A stretch of DNA of 64,000 bases from Tardibacter chloracetimidivorans (GCF_001890385.1 NZ_CP018221.1:669501-733500); one strand, 5' to 3'; positions 1 through 8,190 are shown, counted from the stretch's first letter. A program made the numbers and translations. Notes: generated by a model not told the origin, from the letters alone.

Positions 1-1328
1 TCTTCTTCCTCGATCGCTGCTTCCAGCTCGGCGCGGGTCACGCTCCGGTCGGTGATTTCCGCCTTTTCCAGCAGGAAATCGACGACCTTCTCCTCATACA
101 GAGGCGCGCGGATCTGCGCCTGTGCCATCGCGTTCTGCTGGACATATTCGAAGAACCTTTTCTGGTCCTCCGGGCGATACTGCTGCGCGGCCTGCGCGAT
201 CAGCCGGCTCATCTCCTGCTGGCTGATCTGCACGTCGTTGGCCTGGCCGATCTCCGACAGCAAAAGCCCCAGACGCACGCGGCGCACGGCGATGGCGCGA
301 TAGTCCTCGCGCTCCGCCTCCAACTCGGCCTTGGCGGCCTCGACATCGTCTTCATGGCTCGCCTCATGGAGAAGCTGCTGCCAGATCTGCGAGAACTCCG
401 CCTCCACCATAGACGGCGGCACATCGAAATCATGGGTGGCGGCAAGCTGGTCGAGCAGCTTGCGCTTCATATGCGTGCGCGTCAGCCCGTTCAGTTCCTG
501 CTCGACCTGGCCCTTCAACAGCTCGCGAAGCTGGTCCACGCCCTCAAGGCCCAGCGACTTGGCGAAGTCGTCATCGGCCTTGGCCTCCTTGGGCGACTTC
601 ACCTCGGTGACCTTCACATCGAAGGTCGCGGCCTTGCCCTTCAGATAATCGACATTGTAATCCTCGGGGAAGGTGACGTTCAGCGTCTTCTCGTCCCCCG
701 CCTTCACGCCGGCAAGCTGGTCCTCAAAGCCCGGAATCAGCCGTCCGGAGCCGATCTCGACCGACATGCCTTCACCGGTGCCGCCTTCAAACGGCTCCCC
801 GTCGACCTTGCCGACGAAATCCATCACCACCAGATCGCCGAAGGCGGCCTTATGGGTCTTCGGCGCTTCCTCGAAGCTCTTCTGCTGGGAGACGATGCGC
901 TCCAGAGCCGCCTCGATTTCCTCGCCGGTCGCCTCGACCATCAGCCGCTCAAGCTTCAAGCCTTCGATCTGCGGCGTCGGGATCTCGGGAAGCACTTCCA
1001 GCTCCACCGTCACCTCGGCGTCCTTGCCGGCTTCATAGCCCTCCGCCAGATCGACCGAAGGCTGCATCGCGGGGCGCAGCTTGTTGTCGGCAAGCAGCTT
1101 CTGAACGCTGTCCTGAACCGCCGTCTGCAAGGCTTCCTGCTCCAGCGCCGGGCCGTGCATCTTGCGGACGAGATTGGCCGGCACCTTGCCGGGGCGGAAG
1201 CCCGGCATACGCACCTGCGGGGCCACGGCGGCCAGCTGGATATCAACGCGCTGCGCGATGTCCTTCGCCGGAATCACCAGCTTGTAGGCGCGCTTCAAAC
1301 CCTCGTTCAGCGTCTCGGCAGTCTGCAT
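1..1328 (-). CDS. tig: Trigger factor, 3' end beyond window
   Basis: Ribosome-associated peptidyl-prolyl isomerase and chaperone that binds nascent chains at the exit tunnel. The minus-strand frame is open from 1328 to the window edge and starts MQTAETLNEGLKRAYKLVIP. It contains the ribosome-binding N-terminal region with GFRPGKVP (a variant of the family GFRxGK signature, about residues 44-51), an FKBP-like PPIase domain (GDLVVMDFVGKVDGEPFEGG), and the helical C-terminal chaperone domain up to a run of glutamates at the edge. The wording of the N-terminus is typical of Sphingomonadales, which is the main clue to the host. It is the only host protein gene seen. It lies 41 bp downstream of the att repeat, so its native upstream region has been displaced by the prophage. 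Confidence 0.93.
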   Translation of the reverse strand, partial: MQTAETLNEGLKRAYKLVIPAKDIAQRVDIQLAAVAPQVRMPGFRPGKVPANLVRKMHGPALEQEALQTAVQDSVQKLLADNKLRPAMQPSVDLAEGYEAGKDAEVTVELEVLPEIPTPQIEGLKLERLMVEATGEEIEAALERIVSQQKSFEEAPKTHKAAFGDLVVMDFVGKVDGEPFEGGTGEGMSVEIGSGRLIPGFEDQLAGVKAGDEKTLNVTFPEDYNVDYLKGKAATFDVKVTEVKSPKEAKADDDFAKSLGLEGVDQLRELLKGQVEQELNGLTRTHMKRKLLDQLAATHDFDVPPSMVEAEFSQIWQQLLHEASHEDDVEAAKAELEAEREDYRAIAVRRVRLGLLLSEIGQANDVQISQQEMSRLIAQAAQQYRPEDQKRFFEYVQQNAMAQAQIRAPLYEEKVVDFLLEKAEITDRSVTRAELEAAIEEE

Positions 1329-1369
1329 GCTCAAGGCAACCTTCCTGAAATCGTAATCCTTTGGGGCGC

Positions 1370-1449
1370 GCCCGTCCGCATTCGCAGCGGTCTGGTGCGG
1401 GCGAAGGGACTCGAACCCCCACATCTTGCGATACTGGAACCTAAATCCA
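1370..1449. repeat. Prophage P1 att site, tig side, with tRNA-Leu 3' fragment
   Basis: An 80-bp perfect direct repeat of 51669-51748. Bases 1393-1449 are the last 57 nt of a minus-strand tRNA-Leu (part of anticodon stem to CCA). The remaining 23 bp are conserved 3' flank. The repeat stops inside the 5' strand of the anticodon stem, which fits a tyrosine-recombinase crossover near the anticodon loop. The integrase gene stops 33 bp further on. Confidence 0.93.
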
Positions 1450-1482
1450 TGAAATCACAAGATTCTCTCAGTTTTACGCCAC

Positions 1483-2547
1483 TCATCCCAAGGCTCCCAC
1501 GATGGGAGAGGCTGCTATAAGCGCGGTGGGGGACGTGTCAACCTCTGTCACTTTTACACTGGTAAAGTGAGAATTGAGGGTAGCCAACGCGTCCACCAGC
1601 ATCCCATCGTTGACGTGAGCATACCTGAGCGTCGTCTCGATACGCTTGTGGCCCATGAAACGTTGGATGACCCTCAGGTTGACATTCGCCATCACAAGCC
1701 GAGTGCAGCATGTGTGCCTACAGGCATGGAAGACGAACCAAGGGTCACTCTTGAGGCCCATTGCCTCTCTCGCTTGCTCCCAGGCATACCGAAGCTGATG
1801 GACGTTAGGGATCGTTCGGTCGATCACAATCTGACTGAGGTTCTCGAAGGTCTCTTCATCTACCGGGATGGACCGGGGGGACCCGCTCTTGGTCTTCCAT
1901 AAGTGGACCCAACGATCCTGAAGCTGCTCACGCTCAAGCGTCAGTATCTCGCTCCGCCTCATTCCGGTCTTAATGTCTGCCTTGACGGTCATCCAGACGT
2001 TCTCAGGGAGATTATCTTTCAAGGCCATCTCTTCGGCAGGAGTGATCCACCGGATACGCCCCTCGTCCTCGTCCTTCCAAGGGAACTTAGGGAGGTCCTT
2101 GGTCCGCGCCCCTCTGTCCTTGGCCCACTTCATGAATGTGTGGACAGTTGACAGATAGCGATTGATTGTAGCTTCAGAGACTTTACGTTCGTATAGCCTA
2201 TCGACAAGGCTATCGATGTCTGTAGTGGTGATATCATCGATCTTCTTAGAGTGGCCTAGGATGTCCGCAGCAATCGTAAGTCTGCTCATGGACGTATGGG
2301 CACTCCTCTTGCCCCTCCAGATGGCAGGGGCCTTCTTCAAGCCCTCCAGGAGCGTCTCAGGGACCTCAGAGCGCCTCTTGGCCTCCTGTGCCTCTCCAGT
2401 GTCCAATCGCCGCTGGTAGTCCACCTCAGCGGCCTGTGCTTCCTCGTAGGTATCAAAGCGTCCCCGCAGCCTGAATGTGCCCTTCTGCGTCTCTACCCTC
2501 CAGCGCCCGGTCAGCTTACCGTTCTTTTTGTCAGGGTAGATAGGCAT
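1483..2547 (-). CDS. int: Tyrosine integrase of prophage P1
   Basis: Site-specific tyrosine recombinase of 354 residues that would insert and excise P1 at the tRNA-Leu att core. The N-terminus (MPIYPDKKNGKLTGRWRVET) is an arm-binding-like region, followed by a SAM-like core-binding segment and the catalytic domain. Visible catalytic residues are Arg in TGMRRSEIL, the HxxR box in HACRHT, the GH of FMGHKR, and the Tyr nucleophile in TTLRYAHV. A GGAG stands about 8 nt before the ATG. The gene follows the winged-helix gene by 4 bp, so the two form one operon. The P2 integrase (51812-52924) has the same layout but is clearly diverged. Confidence 0.95.
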   Translation of the reverse strand: MPIYPDKKNGKLTGRWRVETQKGTFRLRGRFDTYEEAQAAEVDYQRRLDTGEAQEAKRRSEVPETLLEGLKKAPAIWRGKRSAHTSMSRLTIAADILGHSKKIDDITTTDIDSLVDRLYERKVSEATINRYLSTVHTFMKWAKDRGARTKDLPKFPWKDEDEGRIRWITPAEEMALKDNLPENVWMTVKADIKTGMRRSEILTLEREQLQDRWVHLWKTKSGSPRSIPVDEETFENLSQIVIDRTIPNVHQLRYAWEQAREAMGLKSDPWFVFHACRHTCCTRLVMANVNLRVIQRFMGHKRIETTLRYAHVNDGMLVDALATLNSHFTSVKVTEVDTSPTALIAASPIVGALG

Positions 2548-2551
2548 TGGG

Positions 2552-2923
2552 CTAACTCCAGATTGCTACAAGATCAGATAGAATCTTCTTGCCGGATGGG
2601 CTAAGGGTGTATTTGGTCCGCGATAAGGACGTGTCACTCGCGTTGCGTAGCAGCCAACCCCTCCCAGGCTTGCCGTGTCGGTTCTTCTCGCTCATGTCGA
2701 GCAGAATACGACTTGCAGTAGGCATGGGTATTGATGCTTCCTTTGCAACATCGGAGGGGCCGAAAGAGTCTATACCTTCCGATACTCTCCCATCTTGTAA
2801 AGTATTTCTCATCACGAGGAGAAGTACCTTCACATCGGTTACTGAGAGCGACCGATCCAAGTCCAAGAGATAGCTCACCGTCTTATCCAGTCGTTTAACC
2901 ACCGACGATCGACTATCTTCCAT
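2552..2923 (-). CDS. Winged-helix (MarR-like) regulator upstream of int, P1
   Basis: Protein of 123 residues with a winged-helix pattern: a helical N-terminus with LSVTDVKVLLLVMRN, a helix-turn-helix (PSDVAKEASIPMPTASRILL, about residues 57-76), and a wing with GWLLRN and TKYTLSPSGKKIL. It resembles MarR-type DNA-binding proteins. It is the first gene of a two-gene operon with int and sits just downstream of a promoter that overlaps an 11-bp inverted repeat. Autoregulation and a role in lysogeny or excision control are inferred. No classical cI/cro pair is seen in P1, so this is the best candidate for a lysogeny regulator. P2 has a positional counterpart (52931-53278). Confidence 0.75.
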   Translation of the reverse strand: MEDSRSSVVKRLDKTVSYLLDLDRSLSVTDVKVLLLVMRNTLQDGRVSEGIDSFGPSDVAKEASIPMPTASRILLDMSEKNRHGKPGRGWLLRNASDTSLSRTKYTLSPSGKKILSDLVAIWS

Positions 2924-2974
2924 ATTATAGGTACCTCTTGGTCGAGCATTGATCCCTCACTGCCATTACGAAAA

Positions 2975-3015
2975 ACACTGATCCCTGCATAGTAGCAAAG
3001 TGGGATCAGTGTCAA
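2975..3015 (-). promoter_or_regulatory. Putative sigma70 promoter overlapped by inverted-repeat operator, P1
   Basis: On the minus strand a perfect -35 hexamer TTGACA (3010-3015) is followed after 18 nt by TATGCA (2986-2991), or after 15 nt by TACTAT. An 11-bp perfect inverted repeat, ACACTGATCCC (2975-2985) and GGGATCAGTGT (3002-3012), overlaps both promoter elements. A third half-site-like TTGATCCCT lies at about 2949. The promoter reads into the winged-helix/int operon. Confidence 0.72.
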
Positions 3016-3039
3016 TATGTAAAGCCTATGCGGATGTAA

Positions 3040-3441
3040 TTATTTTCTTATGCCGAAACGACTGACGAGCGCACGGATACCGAAGCTCGCAGCAACACTC
3101 GCGCCCACGATTGCAATGTACCAATCAGGCATGTGCGAGATGGCTGCGAACCCTTCGGTCACTCGCTGTCGTGAGCTATCCCCTAGGAAGGCAAGGATCA
3201 ACGGAAGGGACGCAAGGAACGTCCACCACTCATCTTTCCATGAGCCTCTCATCTGGGAGACCGCTTCGCTGTCCCAGGCTATCTCTGCGTCCTGAGCTTT
3301 CTCAAGGCGCTTTACCTCGGCTTCTGCTCTGGCAACAATGATACGGGCTTCAGCTTCAGCCTTGGCAGCTTGGCGGGCCTGTATATTCTGGAGGGCTGCT
3401 CCGCCTATGCCCAGTATCGTCTTTATGATCTCGAAGATCAT
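3040..3441 (-). CDS. Holin-like membrane protein (GTA 3-TM holin type)
   Basis: Protein of 133 residues with an amphipathic N-terminus, a charged Ala/Glu-rich coiled segment (about 25-55), then two clear hydrophobic segments (WTFLASLPLILAFLG and WYIAIVGASVAASFGIRAL). The layout resembles the 3-TM holins named after gene transfer agent release. It is the last gene of the late operon and overlaps the upstream T7-type holin gene by 4 bp. A role in lysis timing, or as an antiholin partner, is inferred from this position. No spanin is recognised nearby. Confidence 0.55.
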   Translation of the reverse strand: MIFEIIKTILGIGGAALQNIQARQAAKAEAEARIIVARAEAEVKRLEKAQDAEIAWDSEAVSQMRGSWKDEWWTFLASLPLILAFLGDSSRQRVTEGFAAISHMPDWYIAIVGASVAASFGIRALVSRFGIRK

Positions 3442-3602
3442 AGCTTGCCGTCCTTATGGTTGCGGTACGCTCTATAGAGAGCGAGAGCCGTCTGGATGAC
3501 CGTGTAGACAAGAGTGGCTACGAGAACCCAGTCCTGAAGGGACATCCCTGCGAGGGCTGCTGTGCTTACGGCGACCGGGGGAGCGGCCTTGGTTGCGTCC
3601 AT
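3438..3602 (-). CDS. Small T7 gp17.5-like class II holin
   Basis: Inner-membrane protein of 54 residues. The start chosen is the ATG at 3602 (MDATKAAPPVAV) because GGGGAG stands 8 nt upstream; an upstream ATG at 3644 would add 14 residues without a good site. The pattern KAAPPVAV...GMSLQDWVLVATLVYTVIQ matches the T7 holin, which has KAAPIVG...GLSLNEWFYVAAIAYTVVQ. One strong transmembrane helix is seen, followed by a basic tail. It would permeabilise the inner membrane late in infection. The P1 endolysin it would release is interrupted by insertion sequences. Confidence 0.75.
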   Translation of the reverse strand: MDATKAAPPVAVSTAALAGMSLQDWVLVATLVYTVIQTALALYRAYRNHKDGKL

Positions 3603-3640
3603 TAGATACTCCCCGGTACTCTGGTGATTCGTTAGTGAGG

Positions 3641-5158
3641 TCATGGTGTCTCAAGAGCCTCCACTCGGGCGGAGAGTTCCTGAACGGCAGCCACAAGGAG
3701 AGGAACCAGTTCGGAATACTTCACACTCAATAGGCCCTCGGGGAAATCGTCGGTGACTTGCTGGACGACAGCCTCAGGCAGAACAGCAAGGACATCTTGA
3801 GCAATGACCCCCGGAGTCTTAGGCTCTGCGTCAGCTTGTGCGTTCCAGTGGAAGGTCACGGCGCGAAGGGCAGCGACCTTAGCAACCGCCCCCGTGATGG
3901 AGGCGATGTTCTTCTTCAGGCGTTCATCGGAAGCACTCGCCCATGAAGTTGCACCATCAGCAAGCGTGACACCTGCGCCACCTTGGTTGGCAATAGTGAA
4001 CGATGCGTCCGTCGAGTGGCCGAATATCCAGAACTTACCTGCTGTCGTCCCTGTGCACCGAACGACAAGCTGCCGGTCGGAGGCATTGGCGAAGTTGTGT
4101 CTGGTTCCGGACAGACTGGAGGTGACCCCCGCGAGAATGGAGCCATCACACTGGACATCTAAGGTCGTGGAGACCCCCGACTCGCTGTTCAGCCGAACCG
4201 TAGTCACGCCGCTCGATAGCATATCGAACAGGCCGTTCCCTGCGGTTGTCTGGTATAGACCGCCAATCTGAACGCCAGAGGAGTTAAGCCACTTCTGCGC
4301 CCATGTATCTGCACCGGCAGCTTTAACTTCAAAACGGGTGGCGGGTGTCGCAATGCCTATACCCACCCTGTCATTCGCCGCATCAACAACGAGAGTGGAC
4401 GTATCGAATGTGACGTTTCCCGTAGCGGTAAGGGTCGTAAAGGCTCCAGACCCGGGCGTAGTTGTCCCGATGTTCTGAGGGCTTGCCCAATCAGCACCAT
4501 CAAGGAGGTCAGCGTTGAGGTTCGTTACCTTGGTCGTCGAGGAGACAGCGAGAGGTGCCGTACCTGTCGAGAGTGTCGAAGTGATCTGCCCCGTGGCGCT
4601 AAGGGTCGAGAAGGCCCCTGTGCCGGGTGTAGTGGCCCCTATGTTGGTATTGTCAATCGTACCGCCATTAATGTCAGCGGTCGTGATCTCTGCGGTGCCC
4701 AGGGTCGTAGCGCCAGTGACGCCTAACGTGCCGGAGAGTGACAGGTTGGTCAGGGTGCTATCACCCGTGACATCTAGCGTCCCTCCGACCGTTGTGTTGC
4801 CTGTGATGTCCGCATCGCCAGTCGCATCGATGTCCCCGGCAACTGACAGGTCCGTATCGACCGTGACGGTCCCAGAGGCACCTATAGTAAGTCTGGCAGT
4901 ATCGTCAGTCCCGAAGATAAGGCTGGAGGCTTCAAGCTGCCATAGCCTGCCTGAGCCATTCTGGAGGACCTCAAGGTTAAGGCCATCGGTCGTATCGTGG
5001 CCCGTGGTTTCGTTGGTGATCTTGATGGCAACATCGGCTTGCTCTAGCTTCTGTACGTGCAAGCGAGCAGCGGGAGAGCCACCAAGGCCAAGGTCGCCTG
5101 CGGTGTTCACAAAGAAGTCGTCAGACGATCCGATTAGCTGGTAGAATGAGTTAGACAC
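3641..5158 (-). CDS. Tail fibre with C-terminal S74 chaperone domain
   Basis: Protein of 505 residues. A short N-terminal anchor precedes a long, low-complexity Gly/Thr-rich fibre shaft with repeated units such as NIGATTPGTGAFSTLSATG (about residues 80-270) and a distal domain. The C-terminal 100 residues (SDERLKKNIASITGAV to the end, with GVIAQDVLAVLPEAV) form a peptidase S74 intramolecular chaperone, which trimerises fibres and is then cleaved off just before the conserved Ser (SDER). The last residues are a coiled coil. It lies between the adaptor gene and the holins and is probably a receptor-binding or side fibre. No counterpart appears in the P2 part of the window. Confidence 0.9.
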   Translation of the reverse strand: MSNSFYQLIGSSDDFFVNTAGDLGLGGSPAARLHVQKLEQADVAIKITNETTGHDTTDGLNLEVLQNGSGRLWQLEASSLIFGTDDTARLTIGASGTVTVDTDLSVAGDIDATGDADITGNTTVGGTLDVTGDSTLTNLSLSGTLGVTGATTLGTAEITTADINGGTIDNTNIGATTPGTGAFSTLSATGQITSTLSTGTAPLAVSSTTKVTNLNADLLDGADWASPQNIGTTTPGSGAFTTLTATGNVTFDTSTLVVDAANDRVGIGIATPATRFEVKAAGADTWAQKWLNSSGVQIGGLYQTTAGNGLFDMLSSGVTTVRLNSESGVSTTLDVQCDGSILAGVTSSLSGTRHNFANASDRQLVVRCTGTTAGKFWIFGHSTDASFTIANQGGAGVTLADGATSWASASDERLKKNIASITGAVAKVAALRAVTFHWNAQADAEPKTPGVIAQDVLAVLPEAVVQQVTDDFPEGLLSVKYSELVPLLVAAVQELSARVEALETP

Positions 5159-5161
5159 TAA

Positions 5162-5773
5162 TTAGTAATCCCAATCGTCTTGGAAACTGTAGGCTGGACG
5201 GATACTCAAGGGGCCTGAGAAGGAGTCGTTGATTATCTGCTCTTGGAGTTCCGCGAGGGCCGTTGCGTACTTCTGGGCAAACCGCTGTGTCCGGTCATCC
5301 TCGTAGAAGTCACCGGCCAACTCAGCGGCACCATAGACCACCGCATCCACAGCACTGACGGACCACCCATTCTCATCTGTGGAGTTCAATAGGTCCGGTT
5401 CGGTCCCATAATAGTGAAGGGTGATCTCAGTGCCTTCTTCGGGCGTAGGCTTGAGCTTGATGTTGGCCCCTACCCTCACAAAGTAGCGAGGAGTGCCAAC
5501 GTATTCAGTCGTATTGACGAACTCTCGCATATCAATCTGCTCAAGCTCGCCTTGGCTTGTGTAGAGGTTCGCAAGCTCCACATAGTCCGATGGGAGGACC
5601 AAAGTGTTTGTGCCGTCAGCCGTGTACTGCTGCGTCCTCTCCATGAACTGGGGACGCGATACGCGCTGAAGCCGGTCGATAGATTGCTTGATGAACTGAC
5701 CGGCGAGAGTATCGGTAATGTCTGTTCTGTTTATGAGCGACTGAAGGTAAGACTTTAATTCGCCGTAGTTCAT
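5162..5773 (-). CDS. Head-tail adaptor-like protein
   Basis: Protein of 203 residues, MNYGELKSYLQSLINR..., helical at the start and end with a beta-rich centre (TLVLPSDYVELANLYTSQG). Length and layout fit phage adaptor or tail-tube A proteins (T7 gp11 is 196 residues; SU10-type adaptors are similar) that join the portal to the tail. It sits between the capsid block and the fibre gene, which fits a connector role. The family call rests on pattern and position. Confidence 0.6.
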   Translation of the reverse strand: MNYGELKSYLQSLINRTDITDTLAGQFIKQSIDRLQRVSRPQFMERTQQYTADGTNTLVLPSDYVELANLYTSQGELEQIDMREFVNTTEYVGTPRYFVRVGANIKLKPTPEEGTEITLHYYGTEPDLLNSTDENGWSVSAVDAVVYGAAELAGDFYEDDRTQRFAQKYATALAELQEQIINDSFSGPLSIRPAYSFQDDWDY

Positions 5774-5781
5774 TTATGTTC

Positions 5782-6099
5782 CTAGAAGAGCCTCTTGCCG
5801 GTGGCGATGAAATGCTCCATGTCTTCTTTGTGGATGCGCTTCATAATGTCTTCGAGCTTCACGTTAGGGTCGTAGATGTTGAAGCCCTGGGCGAACCACT
5901 TTTCGACAACAACGGTCGGGATGGATGCAACCTTGTGGAAATCCCCGGTCCTATGGAACTCAGAGGAGCTTTCCGTCTTCATGTCCGACAAGTTGGAGAG
6001 GAAGCCGGAGTCGATCTCTTGGCTACGCTTAAAGATGGCCCGGTCATCATCGAGACGCACTTTGGTCTCAACGTCAATTAAGTTTATGTCTTGCATCAA
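5782..6099 (-). CDS. Conserved small virion-module protein of unknown function
   Basis: Protein of 105 residues, not recognised. Soluble and charged, it ends in KEDMEHFIATGKRLF. P2 encodes a clear counterpart downstream of its capsid gene (53656-53988, ending LTKFLATGWRP) with the same layout and position. This conservation supports a real gene, perhaps a capsid accessory or decoration protein. Confidence 0.7.
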   Translation of the reverse strand: MMQDINLIDVETKVRLDDDRAIFKRSQEIDSGFLSNLSDMKTESSSEFHRTGDFHKVASIPTVVVEKWFAQGFNIYDPNVKLEDIMKRIHKEDMEHFIATGKRLF

Positions 6100-6115
6100 A
6101 TGTAAACTGTAGGGT

Positions 6116-6146
6116 GACGGGGAGCCACTTTCGTAAACTCCCCGCC
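6116..6146 (-). terminator. Hairpin downstream of major capsid gene, P1
   Basis: Inverted repeat GGGGAG (6119-6124) / CTCCCC (6138-6143), extended by flanking pairs, in the gap after the capsid stop. There is no U-run, so it could be an attenuator, an RNA-processing site or a weak T7-type terminator. P2 has a stronger hairpin at the same place. Confidence 0.4.
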
Positions 6147-6154
6147 TCCACTGG

Positions 6155-7081
6155 TTAGGTGAGGTTCACCACAAGGCCGTCGCCAGCATAGTTCTTATGC
6201 TTCAGGCCAACTTCGCCAACAAGCTGGTTCTTCGTGGCGTCGCCGGTCTTAGCCAGCGGCTCACGAGTCCACTTACGCAGCCACACGGCTTTCCACATCG
6301 TAGGATCGAGGAGCCATGCGTCAGTCGTCTTCTGGAAGCGGTTGAGGACCACCTTGTACTCACCGAAGGGCGAGACATAGAGGTCAACCACGTTCACCAG
6401 CGACTTGGTGCCGTCGTTGAAGTTGCGCGAGCGGCCAGAGGCACCCGTGAAGCCAGCGACGATCAGAGCGTCAGCGGGCTTAATCATCAGGATCGACGGT
6501 TCGCCACCAACGTCATAGACAGCCTGACCGATGCCAAGCAGCGCCGTCTCGGAGAAGGCCGCAGCCGTACCCGTGGTACCACCAAGCGGCGTACCGGCAC
6601 CCATGTACCAGCGGTTCGAGGCAGTCGTGACCATCTGCGAGGCCGAAGCGGTCTTACGAGCCGTCGGACCCGAAGAGTCACCAACCACCTTCGCCTGGGC
6701 GAGACCAACGAACGCGTGTTCAAGGTCACGCTTCACTTCCTCGCCAGCCTTCATCAACTGGTAGGCAGTTTCCTTGGCGCGGCCATACTGGTCCACAGCA
6801 TCTTCGGTAGCGGAGACCTTGATGGTCTTCTCAAGAATCTGCGTGGTGTTATCACGGAGCGTCGGGGGCGTCAGGGTTGCATCCGAAGCGTCGGCACCTT
6901 CGACCGCAGCGTTGACCTGCACAGCACGGAGGCTATCTTCGAGCCACTGGAACGTTCGGTTCTTCGTGGTCTCAGAGCCAATCATGGTCTGGAACGGGGT
7001 CTTCGTCGGGCTAAGGTTGGAGATGACATCCGAGACATCTTCTTTGATGCCAACGGTATCGTAGGTAGTGTAAGTAGCCAT
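6155..7081 (-). CDS. Major capsid protein (SU10/DUF5309 type)
   Basis: HK97-fold capsid subunit of 308 residues. It starts MATYTTYDTVGIKEDVSDVI, followed by NLSPTKTPFQTMIG, the usual opening of DUF5309 capsid proteins, then an E-loop-like segment and a long helix (RAKETAYQLMKAGEEVKRDL). No maturation-cleaved delta domain is visible; scaffolding is supplied by the separate upstream gene. The P2 copy (54061-54978) aligns over its whole length, including MATFKTYDSVGAKEDVSSVI and the C-terminal GLKHKN/GLKHEN region. Confidence 0.92.
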   Translation of the reverse strand: MATYTTYDTVGIKEDVSDVISNLSPTKTPFQTMIGSETTKNRTFQWLEDSLRAVQVNAAVEGADASDATLTPPTLRDNTTQILEKTIKVSATEDAVDQYGRAKETAYQLMKAGEEVKRDLEHAFVGLAQAKVVGDSSGPTARKTASASQMVTTASNRWYMGAGTPLGGTTGTAAAFSETALLGIGQAVYDVGGEPSILMIKPADALIVAGFTGASGRSRNFNDGTKSLVNVVDLYVSPFGEYKVVLNRFQKTTDAWLLDPTMWKAVWLRKWTREPLAKTGDATKNQLVGEVGLKHKNYAGDGLVVNLT

Positions 7082-7119
7082 ATTATCTGTTTCTTATGGT
7101 TTTGGTTGTTATGGGGCTA

Positions 7120-8190
7120 TCAGTCTTCGGCTTGGGATTTCCAGCGAGCCAGCATGAGTTCAACAGCGTCATCCACAGTGCCTGAGGATTTGAACTTCTT
7201 GGCAACCTCCTGCGCTTCACCATTCTTGTTGGTGATGTTGGCAGATTTCTTATCGGACTTCATAACCTTCTTCGGGCTTAGTGCCTTCTTCTTAGTCACG
7301 ACTTCCTTGGTTGCCTTGTCGTATCTCATGGCTTTGTAGAGGAGCTTCAGGACGGTCGGGTTGACCACCTGATTGACCTCTGTTTCTGGGAGGCCCTCTT
7401 TGACGGCATAGGAGCGAATGTCATTATAGATATCCTGAGACCAATCCTTGATATGGTTGGGGCTTTCAGGGTTCGTAATGTCAGCAATCGCTTCCTTGGC
7501 TGCTGCCTGGAGGTCCTCGCGGCGTCTGGCCTCATTCTGCTTGACGAAGTTATCGACCTCTGTGTTGAGGTACTGGATTTCGTCATGGGCTTCTTTGGCT
7601 TGCTGCCTAAGACTGGCGAAGTCGTCTGGATCAAGCTGCTGTTGAGCTACAAGCCAATCAACATTGGCGTATGGCTCGAACTTCTTATTAGCTCTCTCCA
7701 CAAGCAACTGGAGGGCAGCGGCATGTTTAGCGCCTGTTTCTTCTGCCTTCTTTCGATGCTCTGCGACTTCTTGAGACTTACGAGTTAGAGAGGCTTCCTG
7801 TCCGTAGAGACGCTTAAGGTCCTTGACCGATACAGTACGGGTCTCCCCATCGATAGTGACCTCAACGAGAGCATCGTCGCCAGCCTTGGTAGGCTGTACG
7901 TCTTCCTCTTCGTCGCTATCGTCACCTTCATCGGAGCCTTCGTCCTGGTCTGCGTCGTCGGAGCCATCAGTCTCTTCGTCGGTATTGCCTTCTTCATCGT
8001 CTGTTTCATTGTCGTCCTCAAGGTCAGTCTCGTCGACCTGAGGCTTCTTTGCCCCTCCATCGTCTGTGGATAGCGATCCCGCGTCCACCCAACGCTTGAG
8101 TATGGCTTCGGCTCCGTCATCCAAAGAATCAAATGAGCCGGTTGCATTGAAGACGCCCGTGTCTTGGGTAGTCATCGTGGTAATAGTCAC
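7120..8190 (-). CDS. Scaffolding-like protein with acidic N-terminal domain
   Basis: Protein of 356 residues. An extremely acidic segment (about 50-105: repeated D/E with few other residues) precedes a helical, charged middle and a basic tail (TKKKALSPKKVMKSDKKS). Acidic-then-helical composition and the place directly upstream of the capsid gene fit a capsid scaffolding protein. P2 has the same arrangement (55038-56063), with VATKEVVTKKK-like and ELMLARWK-like ends matched by KKGEKVVTKK and VALLLGRWNVK. Confidence 0.8.
   Translation of the reverse strand: MTITTMTTQDTGVFNATGSFDSLDDGAEAILKRWVDAGSLSTDDGGAKKPQVDETDLEDDNETDDEEGNTDEETDGSDDADQDEGSDEGDDSDEEEDVQPTKAGDDALVEVTIDGETRTVSVKDLKRLYGQEASLTRKSQEVAEHRKKAEETGAKHAAALQLLVERANKKFEPYANVDWLVAQQQLDPDDFASLRQQAKEAHDEIQYLNTEVDNFVKQNEARRREDLQAAAKEAIADITNPESPNHIKDWSQDIYNDIRSYAVKEGLPETEVNQVVNPTVLKLLYKAMRYDKATKEVVTKKKALSPKKVMKSDKKSANITNKNGEAQEVAKKFKSSGTVDDAVELMLARWKSQAED

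Noticed and set aside
1493-1511. CTCCCA/TGGGAG stem as a terminator after int
   Set aside because: It lies inside the int coding sequence and has no U-run.
354-1520. Long plus-strand open frame of 388 codons
   Set aside because: It is antisense to the trigger factor gene, whose protein is clearly recognised on minus. The plus product looks like a high-GC shadow.
7058-7081. ACTTACACT word at the capsid start as a third promoter copy
   Set aside because: These bases encode the conserved MATYTTYDT start; the flanks of the 31-bp element are not shared.
7861-8041. Possible tandem repeat in GA/TC-rich DNA
   Set aside because: It is codon redundancy from the acidic block of the scaffold protein, not a true repeat array. 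The same holds for 55790-55980 in P2.
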